Position numbers and translations under genes: made by a program. This document shows, piece after piece, positions 1-9,899 of a stretch of 64,000 nt of DNA. The notes below the pieces were generated by a model. That model was not told where the DNA came from, searched no databases, and saw nothing but the letters and a program-made list of their open reading frames with translations. The stretch covers positions 10,244,195 to 10,308,194 of the forward strand of contig NC_086384.1 in the NCBI RefSeq assembly GCF_036588685.1, in the 5' to 3' direction. Positions within the stretch are counted from its first letter, which is position 1, and each line of letters begins with the position of its first letter. Origin of the DNA: Mytilus trossulus. Lineage: Eukaryota; Mollusca; Bivalvia; Mytilida; Mytilidae.

Positions 1-3000
1 TGTCGTGAGATAAAAACCGCCAAGATTTTGATTTTCTTCATCATGAACATGTCCAGCAGCAAATACTTTCCCGTACAAAGCCGCCATTATTGCTGGTCCC
101 GCACTGAATGAAGCGTCTAGAATACCAATTATTTTCCCTCTGTGCTTTGGATTAAAGTTTATGGAGTTAGTTGTCATGGCTGCCATGTACAAGAAAATAG
201 CACCAAAACCTATATATGAAATATGAAAATTAATATATTTTTGAATCGTAAAAGTATTATGAAACTTGTATCATATCAAACATCAATTTCACGTTTATGA
301 AAAATTGGACAAAACTAAAACATCAGTTGTATAAGTATCAACTATGTACTTGTTTGGCTTAATAACTCTTTTGATATGAGCGTCATTGTTTAGTCTAAGG
401 TAGACGAAACGCGCGTTTGGCGTACTTAATTGTAATCCAGGTACCTTTGATAATTATTTAAACAACTGGATCGATGCCACTGCTGATGGACGTTTCGTCC
501 CCGAGGGTATCACCTTCCCAGTAGTCAACACTTCGGTGTTGACCTGAATATCAATAATGTGACGTTTACAAAAATTTGAAATTATCGAAAAACCAAGGAT
601 TTTCTTATCCAAGGCATAGATCACCTTAGCCGTATAATGGTTATGTTTGGAACATAAAACCCTAAAAAAAATCGATTGACAAACGGATAAAAGCAGAACT
701 AAACAATTATTCCTTGTTTTGATGTGGATAACCAAAACATCACTCTTACATGTATGTGCAAAGCTATATGTCATTTAGAGAAGAATCTTTGAATTCTGTC
801 AACTTATTTTTCAAGAGGTCGAGGATTAATATTAAGTGTGACGCTGACGACGACGATCGTGAAAAGCAACACGTCAAGTAATTCAAAGATTTTATGCTAC
901 GGCGTCGGCATCCGGTGACACCTTTTTAACGTGCCAGTCTAGATTCTTTGTAAGAATCAGGCATTATAATTTTAAAGCATAGTCGAAATAGAACCACCGA
1001 CCTAACTATTCTATTTTGAATAAAGGCAACAGTAGTATACCGATGTTCAAAGGTCATAAATCGTTTGAAAGAAAACAAATCCGGGTTACTAACTTAACAC
1101 AAGTGAAACTATCAATTTTAGAGGAAAACAAAATAATACCAGGAACACCGAAGTGCAACTAAAAACACACGCTTATATACATAGAAACCATATTTCTAAT
1201 TTATTGTAAGACATTTTTAAGAAAAAATGGTGGGTTGAATCTAGGTTAATGGTTAGCCAAACCTCCCGCTTAATGAAAATGCTAAACAAAATATTTCACT
1301 GAAATGAAAACATTACGTGACAGAAATACAGCACACACAGTCATCATAGAGAAACGCACAAACACATACATGTAATATTATAGTCGACACAACATGCAAA
1401 CTACAGAACAACAACACAACAGGATACAAAAACAGTGACGAGTCTTCGTGCCGAACAAGCAATCTCGAACTTTATACAATTACTTTCACAATACTCGTTC
1501 AAGGACTTTTAATGACACTGATGTTATAGAAAAGCAAATAGAATGATAGCAAATGACGGAGTACTAGGCTCTCCTTAAGTTTTTAGTTTCCAGTGGTTTT
1601 TTTTTACCAAATTATATATTGACATTTCAGAGCAGGGAAAAATGAAACGAGTACTATATTCGTGCTTCATTACACATATTGAATCTAAATTAAATTTGAA
1701 AGGCAAATTTCTCAATCTGTAACATGAATAGATTTCCTTTGCAACAAGAGTAGGAAAATGATCATGTAACTTGGTTCTGTGTGAATGAATTTATTTGATA
1801 CTGGTAAAAAAACTGTATGTAATTGAATATTCTTATAACATTTTTTTTATATCTTAAAGCGATATACTAGATTATACCTGCAACAAAAAAGTAAACCGCT
1901 TGAAGAGCGGACTTTGTTGAATAGAAATGACTCATTAGAGTGGTGCTCCATAACAACATATAGCCCAATGATGATATCACTAGTCCTGCGAGGGATGCCC
2001 AACGTCCGCCGAATCGTTCACACATCATTCCAGCTGGGAAACCTAAAGATATCCCAAAGTTCGACGTAGAACCAAACAGCTCAACTGAAAAAAATAAATG
2101 GAGTTTTATGTAGTGTGTGAATTTATTGAAACATGGAAATTGAATTGTCTTTCTCTGCTTGTCAAAAGTCAAGGAGCAATGAAGAATTCAAAAACCGAAG
2201 TTATTTTGTACCATAAAATTCCATTGCTTATTTATAACTTTGTAGAATAGTCATCTGTTTTATAAGGTCAATAACGGGTCCATATTGCGGAAAAATTTTA
2301 TAGTTGTGTTAAAATCAATTGCCAAAGTTCCTATATCTGACTCTGAAGACAGGGAGTATAAGCGGATATCTCTATTAAAGATCCCGAACAACATGTATCT
2401 TCTGGTTTATTTATTGATGTATTTCTTTGTCCTTAAGGCTGTTGTATTCATTTTGTACTGTATTCCTGTCATGTAATGTTGTGATTTTAGTGGTATATTT
2501 AGCATTGCCATAAAGCGCGAGATTTATCTAGCCACAAAACCAGGTTCAACCCACCATTTTTTCTTAGGATGTCCTGTACGAAGTCAGGAATATGGCAGTT
2601 TTTATCTAACAGTTCGCTTTAATGTTTGTTGCATTGCCGTTTGATTTTATTGCACTTCAGTGATTCTTTTGTTTCTTTGTTTTCTCTTATAGTTGCTGTT
2701 TTCCCCTCGGTTTTAGTTTGTAACTCGAATTTGTTTTCTTTCAATCGATTTATGAATTTTGAACAGCGGACTACTACTGCTGTTGCCTTTTTTATTCATC
2801 ATTGTATATCTTAATGTAAAATACCATTAGAATTTATCTTGCAATGGGTCGCATGTATCAATAGTAAGAGCGAGTCCGCCCCTGTTGTTATGCAATGAGC
2901 GATAGACGCGAGTCCACCCCTGTTGTTGTACAATGCGCGATAGACGCGAGTCCACCCCTGTTGTGCAATGAGCGATAGACGCGAGTCCACCCCTGTCGTT

Positions 3001-3914
3001 GTACAATGCGCGATAGACGGGAGTCCACCCCTGTTGTTGTGCAATGAGCGATAGACGTGAGTCCACCCCTGATGTTATGCAATGCACGATAGACGCGAGT
3101 CCACCCCTGTTGTTGTGCAATGCGCGATAGACGCGAATCCACCCCTGTTGTTGTGCAATACTCGTTAGACGCGAGTCCACCCCTGTTGTTGTGCAATGCG
3201 CGATAGACGCGAGTCCACCCCTGTTGTTGTGCAATGCGCGATAGACGCGAGTCCACCCCTGTTGTTGTACAATGCGCGATAGACGCCAGTCCACCCCTGT
3301 TGTTGTGCAATGCGCGATAGACGCGAGTCCACCCCTGTTGTTGTGCAATGCGCGATAGACGCGAGTCCACCCCTGTTGTTGTGCAATGCGCGATAGACGC
3401 CAGTCCACCCCTGTTGTTGTGCAATGCGCGATAGACGCGAGTCCACCCCTGTGTTTGTACAATGCGTTGGACTTAATAAAAAGTGGTGTTTAAGTGTGTT
3501 GTAGTCTGATGCTAGTCTTTTCCGTCTTTTTAGTTTTAGACATACTGTTTTTTTATGCTATTGATTCATATATTCCGATATTCTTATTTTATTTCAAAAG
3601 CAATTACAATGTTTTTTTAAGAATATGATCATAGATTATTGAGTTTCTAGTGCGAACGATTCGTTTATTTGCATTTAAAAAAGATAAACAGAAAACTGTC
3701 TCAGAAGATCAGAAAAAGGATGCAGTTTTGACAGATTTTTCAGCGTAATATAATCAAAATACTATTGTTTACCTGCCGACTGGGTGTAGTTGTAATGCTT
3801 CTTGACCGATACAATGTATACTCCATAACAATAAACAGATCCAGCGATAGCCATACAAAGACATCCTACCACCAAAGCAACAGCACGCTGTACGTTCGCA
3901 GATATGTGTACCAT
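1..3914 (-). CDS. MFS transporter, nodulin/NFD4-like, copy 1 (partial at 3' end)
   Basis: Coding exons read on the minus strand at 3773-3914, 1878-2084 and 209 down to the window edge. The start ATG is at 3912-3914. Exon 1 gives a membrane helix rich in Gly/Ala followed by VKKHYNYTQS. Exon 2 encodes VELFGSTSNFGISLGFPAG and a second and third helix. The exon 3 fragment begins GFGAIFLYMAAMTTNSINF and contains the MFS loop KHRGKIIGILDASF. Splice sites are good: donors gtaaac and gtataa, acceptors tttttttcag and atatag. Exon lengths (142 and 207 nt) and phases are the same as in the downstream paralogue at 9900-14086, which supports the model. The role is inferred as a plasma or organelle membrane solute carrier; the substrate cannot be told from sequence. 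The C-terminal half lies beyond the left edge. Intron 1 carries a 38-bp minisatellite. Confidence 0.88.
345..600. repeat. Dispersed repeat family C, copy in intron 2 of transporter copy 1
   Basis: Contains GTAGACGAAACGCGCGTTTG, then CAGGTACCTTTGATAATTATT, a GACGAAACG-type block in the other orientation (ACGTTTCGTCC) and a segment on 'caacacttcggtgttgac'. The same blocks recur at 28985-29310, 31985-32310, 33415-33480, 34860-34930 and 49340-50165. No coding capacity is seen. Confidence 0.7.
1005..1160 (-). repeat. Family D-like 3' end fragment
   Basis: AATAAAGGCAACAGTAGTAT followed by 'accgatgttcaaaggtcataaatcg' and 'caaatccgggtta' matches 35585-35700 in the same orientation and the reverse of 2640-2800. 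It looks like the 3' tail of a dispersed retroelement subfamily. It lies in intron 2 of the transporter gene; 1161-1877 holds nothing I can name. Confidence 0.55.
2640..2800 (+). repeat. Family D-like 3' end fragment, opposite orientation
   Basis: 'ttttcccctcggttttagtttgtaactcg' through 'tttatgaattttgaacagcgg' is the reverse complement of the blocks at 1018-1100 and 35590-35700. It lies in intron 1 of the transporter gene, just before the 38-bp array. Confidence 0.5.
2868..3465. repeat. 38-bp minisatellite, about 15-16 copies
   Basis: Monomer GCGCGATAGACGCGAGTCCA followed by CCCCTGTTGTTGTGCAAT, 38 bp. Individual monomers differ by 1-3 bases, and one lacks 'ttg'. It lies inside intron 1 of the minus-strand transporter. 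Because 38 is not a multiple of 3, the repeat peptide cycles through three frames; the open frames on the minus strand (RGGLASIAHCTTTGVDSRLS type) are by-products of a stop-free monomer, not a gene. Confidence 0.95.
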
Positions 3915-3959
3915 TTTATAAGATTTTATTATTATAATAATATACACTATTAAATATAC

Positions 3960-5500
3960 AAATTATTTTTAAATGATAATAGTATTATATATCTAGTATC
4001 AATATAGGGTAGTTTATAGTGACAAATTTTATCAGATAATTATCTTTCGGTATGTAATGTGAAGATATACAAGTGATAGCCTATTACATTTTTGCCCTGT
4101 CACTCGTTTTCAAAACTTTTGTTTTATCAAGAAAAAACTGAAAACTTTTGGTACCTTATCATAGAGTTTTCATTCAATGTTGGATGCTTTTGATTTTTTT
4201 ATGCAGAAATAACGTTCATTTTAGCTCAAATTCAAAATGATAAAACATTAAGCGACCACAAATTTCACATAAGTGTTGTTTTTTTATTTCTCATTTTTTC
4301 TTCTTTTATTGATTATCTAAGTAAAATTAGTTGTTTTGTAATTGAAAATGATACCATTACGTATGTAGAAAGTGACGCTAAATTTGAAATAAAGAAACAA
4401 CTATCTTTCATTATACCAGGATGAGGCACATTTTTTTTTAATTTGTTCTAAGTTATTAAAGCCCATCAGGTTTCACATTTGCCATCAATTTTGTAGGAGA
4501 CTGTTATTGAACAACATGGGATTTTTGTTACAGTTGTGCAGATCGGATTAAAAAAAAACAAACCCTATTCATATATTGAATAATTGTGAAATACCCACCA
4601 ATACATATATTTCTCGCTATTTTGTACATTTTTCCTTTGATATTTTTTTGTGATAATCTTTCATATCATGCTACTCGCTTTAGATGGAAACTTATTGCTA
4701 GCAATTAAGGACGCACGTGGCGTTGCTAATGAAATTGACATGAAATTGGCAACGTCATCATAGATAAAATAGCGATAAACAGATTATCATTAGTCATCTA
4801 AACTTTATAATCTATAAAATAAAAAAAAGAGACTACATCACTGGATTATCTGTCTTCAAATTGTCCGTTATTTTAAATGCACCCGGCCTGACCTAAACGT
4901 TTAATGATACTCGACCGCCACGACAATAACATGATTTCTAACATCAAAGGAATATATAAATTATGTGACTTATTATTTTTCTGTTTGTCTGGGTTTTCAA
5001 ATGGCCATGTTATTATTTGACGTAAGTTTCTCTGACTTTTCTGATTGGTTGGTGTCCGAAGTAATTTAACTTGTTAACCTCAGCTGAGTCGTTATAACGA
5101 CTTAAAAATAAAAATCCATCCTGTCACTGACCGGCCTCCGTACATAGCAGTGAATCCTTGTCGGTGTCGGTTGTATTTGAAAAAAATAATACATTCTGAA
5201 TCATTTGATTACTCAAGGAGAGTCAAATAAACTGTCAATGTCATGACAGAAAAGTAACAGACTAACAACTAACAGTACAAAACAACAACATCGTAAACCA
5301 AAAAAACAAAGCAACACAGATATGATGTTCAACTTGGGATCACTTGTACAATGTATTCAGCCGAAAACAACAGTATTATAAGTCAAATGAAGAAAAATGT
5401 GGGTTTCATTGTTATAACAAATTTCAGACCAGCTTAGCATAATCTTCAGATCGATGACAATTCTTATGAAGTCAAATTATAACAACGACGAAAACAAGCT
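3960..5500. other. Intergenic stretch, no gene seen
   Basis: Region upstream of transporter copy 1, AT-rich, with no ORF of substance and no repeat family I can place. The presumptive promoter of the transporter should lie near 3920-4100, but no convincing TATA or CRE element is visible there. Confidence 0.5.
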
Positions 5501-5504
5501 ATGT

Positions 5505-6126
5505 TGTGTTTTGTGTAACTGTTTAATGTATGTTTTTATCCAGTTTAGCCATGTCTATGTTATTTTTTGTGTAACTGTTTAATGTCTGTTTTTATCCAGT
5601 TTAGCCATGTCGATGTTATTTTTTGTGTAACTGTTTAATGTCTGTTTTTATCCAGTTGAGCCATGTCGATGTTATTTTTTGTGTAACTGTTTAATGTCTG
5701 TTTTTATCCAGTTTAGACATGTCTATGTTATTTTTTGTGTAACTGTTTAATGTCTGTTTTTATCCAGTTTAGCCATGTCGATGTTATTTTTTGTGTAACT
5801 GTTTAATGTCTGTTTTTATCCAGTTTAGCCATGTCGATGTTATTTTTTGTGTAACTGTTTAATGTCTGTTTTTATCCAGTTTAGCCATGTCGATGTTATT
5901 TTTTGTGTAACTTTTTAATGTCTGTTTTTCTCCAGTTTAGCCATGTCGATGTTATTTTTTGTGTAACTGTTTAATGTCTGTTTTTATCCAGTTTAGCCAT
6001 GTCGATGTTATTTTTTGTGTAACTGTTTAATGTCTGTTTTTATCCAGTTTAGCCATGTCGATGTTATTTTTTGTGTAACTGTTTAATGTCTGTTTTTATG
6101 CAGTTTAGCCATGTCGATGTTATTTT
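5505..6126. repeat. 56-bp minisatellite, 11 copies
   Basis: Monomer TTTTTTGTGTAACTGTTTAA, TGTCTGTTTTTATCCAGTTT, AGCCATGTCGATGTTA (56 bp, counted from successive AATGT positions 5525 and 5581). Copies are nearly identical, differing at gtcTatg/gtcGatg, ttTagcc/ttGagcc and a few others, which implies recent homogenisation. Its right end fuses into a family D 3'-end segment (6126-6190), suggesting the array grew from part of that element. Every frame has stops; noncoding. Confidence 0.95.
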
Positions 6127-6304
6127 CGACTTATGAGTTTGATTATCCTTTTGGTATCTTTCGTCTCCCTTCTGTACTGCCACTCATTCGCTAATCGTCA
6201 TTTTGTTTTCACTACTTTCTTCCCACAGAAGATTTTTACACCCAAGAAAAGATTATAAGTATATTAACATTGACCTGGGTTCTACTAGAATATAATAATT
6301 TCTT

Positions 6305-6740
6305 GGTCCGAGACCACAACTATTTCGTAGTGCATTTCTTTTAGAACATAAATGTAAATAAAAAAAATCCGAACCTGCGCTTTCTCAAAGAAAGTTTTAC
6401 AGTGTGTTGTACTAATTTTGGGACAAATTATATCAAAATTATAGAAAACTTCATCGTCTCTAACTCAAAATATGGACAATTTTATGTTTAGGGCGTCTTG
6501 AAATCAGCTTCCGAAGTGCTAATTCTAAACCTTTTTCTGCTGGACCAAATCACTACTTTCCTTTAAAATTCTGGACCCAATTTTATACAGTGTAATTTCA
6601 TCCCCCCCCCCTAAACTGGCAATTTGAGGCATTAAACATGGAGAAATAAATTTGGAAGGGGTATAAAAATTGATGGCAAGTAACCAACTGTTAACACTAA
6701 AGACTATAAAATCAAGGGACGACATTGGTGGTCTCCGACC
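6305..6740. mobile_element. Non-autonomous TIR transposon, copy 1 (436 bp, TSD TCTT)
   Basis: Begins GGTCCGAGACCACAAC and ends GGTGGTCTCCGACC, an imperfect terminal inverted repeat of about 14 bp. It is flanked by TCTT at 6301-6304 and again at 6741-6744, a 4-bp target-site duplication. A second copy at 16105-16550 aligns over its full length and has its own 4-bp duplication. There is no transposase ORF; the small open frame at 6525-6725 is not conserved in copy 2. Confidence 0.85.
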
Positions 6741-7249
6741 TCTTGTTCAGTTAGATTTTCCGATAACTTAGATTATATAGTTACAGTTCGAGTAAAAATT
6801 GAGTATTTGTTCGAGTTGGTATATGAGTTTGAGTTGGAATGTAAGTTAAGCGTTAAAAAGATATGCGAGTTCGAAATGAAAAAAAAAAGATGCGGGTCAA
6901 AGTTGGAGCTTTAAATAGCATTACCTTAGTCTATTTTTAAAGAAAAAAGAGGCGAAACTTACCAGAGGTACATTCAAACTCATAAGAAGAAAATAAACTG
7001 ACAAAGCCATGACTGCTAAAGAGAAAGACAAACAGAAAACACAACATAGAAAGCTAAAGACTTAGCAACTTGCATCTTTTTTCTTTCTTTCGTAGATTAC
7101 TTGTTGTCTCTGTGCTAATTTAAACTCTAATCATATCTGGATTTATAATCAATAGCACAAGTTTAAAACTCTACTTTGAAAAGAACAAATCTTAAATGTC
7201 TACATATACATGTAGCAACATTAGCTTCTACAAAATAGATTGTTTACGA

Positions 7250-8690
7250 AGCCAAAACCTTATGATGAAAGACCAATGTTCTCGCATGTTTAACTGTTAC
7301 ATGTGAAGCAGCCGAAACCTTATCATGCGGGACCAATGTACTCGCATGTTTAACTGTTACTTGTGTAGCAGCTGAAACCTTATCATGAGGGACTAATGTA
7401 CTCGCATGTTTAACTGTTACTTGTGTAGCAGCCGAAACTTTATCATGAGGGACCAATGTACTCGCATGTTTAACTGTTACTTGTGTAGCAGCCGAAACCT
7501 TATCATGAGGGACCAATGTGCTCGCATGTTTAACTGTTACTTGTGTGGCAGCCGAAACCTTATTATGAGGGACCAATGTTCTCACATGTTTAACTGTTAC
7601 TTGTGTAGCAGCCGAAACCTTATCGTGAGGGACCAATGTACTCGCATGTTTAACTGTTACTTGTGTAGCAGCCGAAACCTTATCATGAGGGACCAATGTA
7701 CTCGCATGTTTAACTGTTACTTGTGTAGCAGCCGAAACCTTATCATGAGGGTCCAATGTACTCGCATGTTTAACTGTTACTTGTGTAGCAGCCGAAACCT
7801 TATCATGAGGGACCAATGTACTCGCATGTTTAACTGTTACTTGTGTAGCAGCCGAAACCTTATCGTGAGGGACCAATGTACTCGCATGTTTAACTGTTAC
7901 TTGCGTAGCAGCCGAAACCTTATCATGAGAAACCAATGTACTCGCATGTTTAACTGTTACTTGTGTAGCAGCCGAAACCTTCTCATGAGAAACCAATGTA
8001 CTCGCATGTTTAACTGTTACATGTGTAGCAGCCGAAACCTTATCATGAGGGACCAATGTACTCGCATGTTTAACTGTTACTTGTGTAGCAGCCGAAACCT
8101 TATCATGCGGGACCAATGTACTCGCATGTTTAACTGTTACTTGTGTAGCAGCTGAAACCTTATCATGAGAAACCAATGTAGTCGCATGTTTAACTGTTAC
8201 ATGTGTAGCAGCCGAAACCTTATCATGAGAAACCAATGTACTCGCATGTATAACTGTTACATGTGTAGCAGCCGAAACCTTATCATGAGGGACCAATGTA
8301 CTCGCATGTTTAACTGTTACTTGTGTAGCAGCCGAAACCTTATCATGAGAAACCAATGTACTCGCAAGTTTAACTGTTACATGTGTAGCAGCCGAAACCT
8401 TATCATGAGAAACCAATGTACTCGCATGTTTAACTGTTACTTGTGTAGCAGCCGAAACCTTATCATGAGGGACCAATGTACTCGCATGTTTGACTGTTAC
8501 TTGTGTAGCAGCCGAAACCTTATCATGAGGGACCAATGTACTCGCATGTTTAACTGTTACTTGCGTAGCAGCTGAAACCTTATCATGAGAAACCAATGTA
8601 GTCGCATGTTTAACCGTTACATGTGTAGCAGTCGAAACCTTATCACGAGGGACCAATGTACTCGCATGTTTAACTGTTACGTGTGTAGCA
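7250..8690. repeat. 60-bp minisatellite, 24 copies, with open frames on both strands
   Basis: Twenty-four monomers of exactly 60 bp with no length change: CCGAAACCTTATCATGAGGG, ACCAATGTACTCGCATGTTT, AACTGTTACTTGTGTAGCAG. On the minus strand this gives a 533-codon frame (7244-8845) of the 20-residue unit VSAATQVTVKHASTLVPHDK. On the plus strand MFNCYLCSSRNLIMRDQCTR is also open. Variants include gagGGAcc/gagAAAcc, acTtgtgt/acAtgtgt and tcAtg/tcGtg. The minus ORF begins in an adjacent family A repeat and has no convincing signal peptide or splice site. I read it as a minisatellite whose frame stays open because 60 is a multiple of three; a coding role is possible but unsupported. Confidence 0.9.
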
Positions 8691-8801
8691 TATGATTCTT
8701 TTTTCTCAACACGCTGTGAATCCGTTACACTTTTTTTTATCTGCAAATCCAACAAAGTTTGTAACATTCTAATTATATGAGAGGGAAATGCACATATATA
8801 G

Positions 8802-9030
8802 TTATAGGAAGATGTGGTATGAGTGCCAATGAGACAACTCTCCATCCAAATAACAATTTTAAAAAAAGTAAACCATTATAGGTCAATGTACGGCCTTCAC
8901 GGAGCATTGTCGCCCACCGAACAACGAGATATAAAGGGCCCAAAATTACTAGTGTTCAACCATTCAAACGCGGAAATCAACGGTCTAATCTATATAAAAA
9001 GAAAAAAAAAGAAATATAGCATGCATAACT
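8802..9030 (+). repeat. Dispersed repeat family A copy
   Basis: 'ataggaagatgtggtatgagtgcc', AATGAGACAACTCTCCATCC and GTACGGCCTTCACGGAGCAT mark this as the same family as 17972-18300 (nearest relative), 11453, 41437, 51418 and 53705. Not coding, although an in-frame ATG stretch runs through it. Confidence 0.8.
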
Positions 9031-9302
9031 AAAGGGAAGGATAAAGTCAATGTATATAACACTCGTATAGTGTAAGTCGAAGTCGAACTGAAAAGCTCAT
9101 AGTTACAAAGTTAAATTATAACTTCTATAGTTCATGTATTTATATGAAGTAATAGTTTCAAACCATTTTATGGACATATAGGCAATATCAATTGAAGTAA
9201 CTATTATAATTAATTGTACTATGCAATCACATTTTATTTCAATAAAACAAAAAGACACAACATATTTGATCATCACAGGACGGAGCAATATCAGACATTA
9301 TA

Positions 9303-9606
9303 AGAGAGCAACCATTTAACTTCAAAAGGGGTTAGTTGTTGTTGATTTTTTGTCTGTATCAGAAATATTTTTCGCGCAAAATGCGAACTTTTTAATCATT
9401 TGACGCTATCAAACAATTGATATTTTTTTTCTCAAAATTCAACATTATAAAGTATGAGGAAAATCAGTATTCAAAATACATTTTTTTTTGTAATCTGCTT
9501 GGCCACAATATTTTTTTGAATCAAATAGGGGATCAGAATATTAATGTAGGAAAAACACATTTCTTCCAACCTCACCTACCATCCGTTTGAAGTTAAATGG
9601 TCGTTC
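9303..9606. mobile_element. Short TIR element (MITE-like), copy 1
   Basis: Left end AGAGCAACCATTTAACTTCA and right end TGAAGTTAAATGGTCGTTCT form inverted repeats of about 20 bp around 260 bp of AT-rich DNA. A related copy lies at 12087-12379 within the intron of the adjacent transporter gene. There is no ORF that could be a transposase. Confidence 0.65.
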
Positions 9607-9899
9607 TATACGGAGGTTTGTTTTACGGACTCACCGAGGATATAAAAGAATTTTAAAAAATCACTTTAACAGTCTTGGCAATACATCTTGCACCTCAAGG
9701 TCTGCTAGATTTCATTTAAACGAACATAATTCATATCAATCATGGTCAAGCCGTGCTCATATGTATATCTTTTCCACAGTAAATTCCGCCATTAAAGAAT
9801 GGACCAGACGCACGCACTTCAGTTTTCATTCGGAACAAAGGTCTGTAAATTCTGGCATCTTCCTATGAGTAAAATATCGTGGTTCTTAATATGAAAATT

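Noticed and set aside
2811-3462. Long minus-strand frames of the (RGGLASIAHCTTTGVDSRLS) type
   Set aside because: They are the three-frame translation of a 38-bp minisatellite within an intron of a well-supported gene. Several overlapping frames are equally open, and there are no splice signals.
7406-8575. Plus-strand Cys-rich repeat protein (MFNCYLCSSRNLIMRDQC)
   Set aside because: It is the other strand of the 60-bp array and is broken at 8155-8165. A stop-free 60-bp monomer explains it.
9587-9868. 93-codon plus ORF next to the transporter 3' end
   Set aside because: Begins within the right TIR of the 9303-9606 element and has no recognisable domain.
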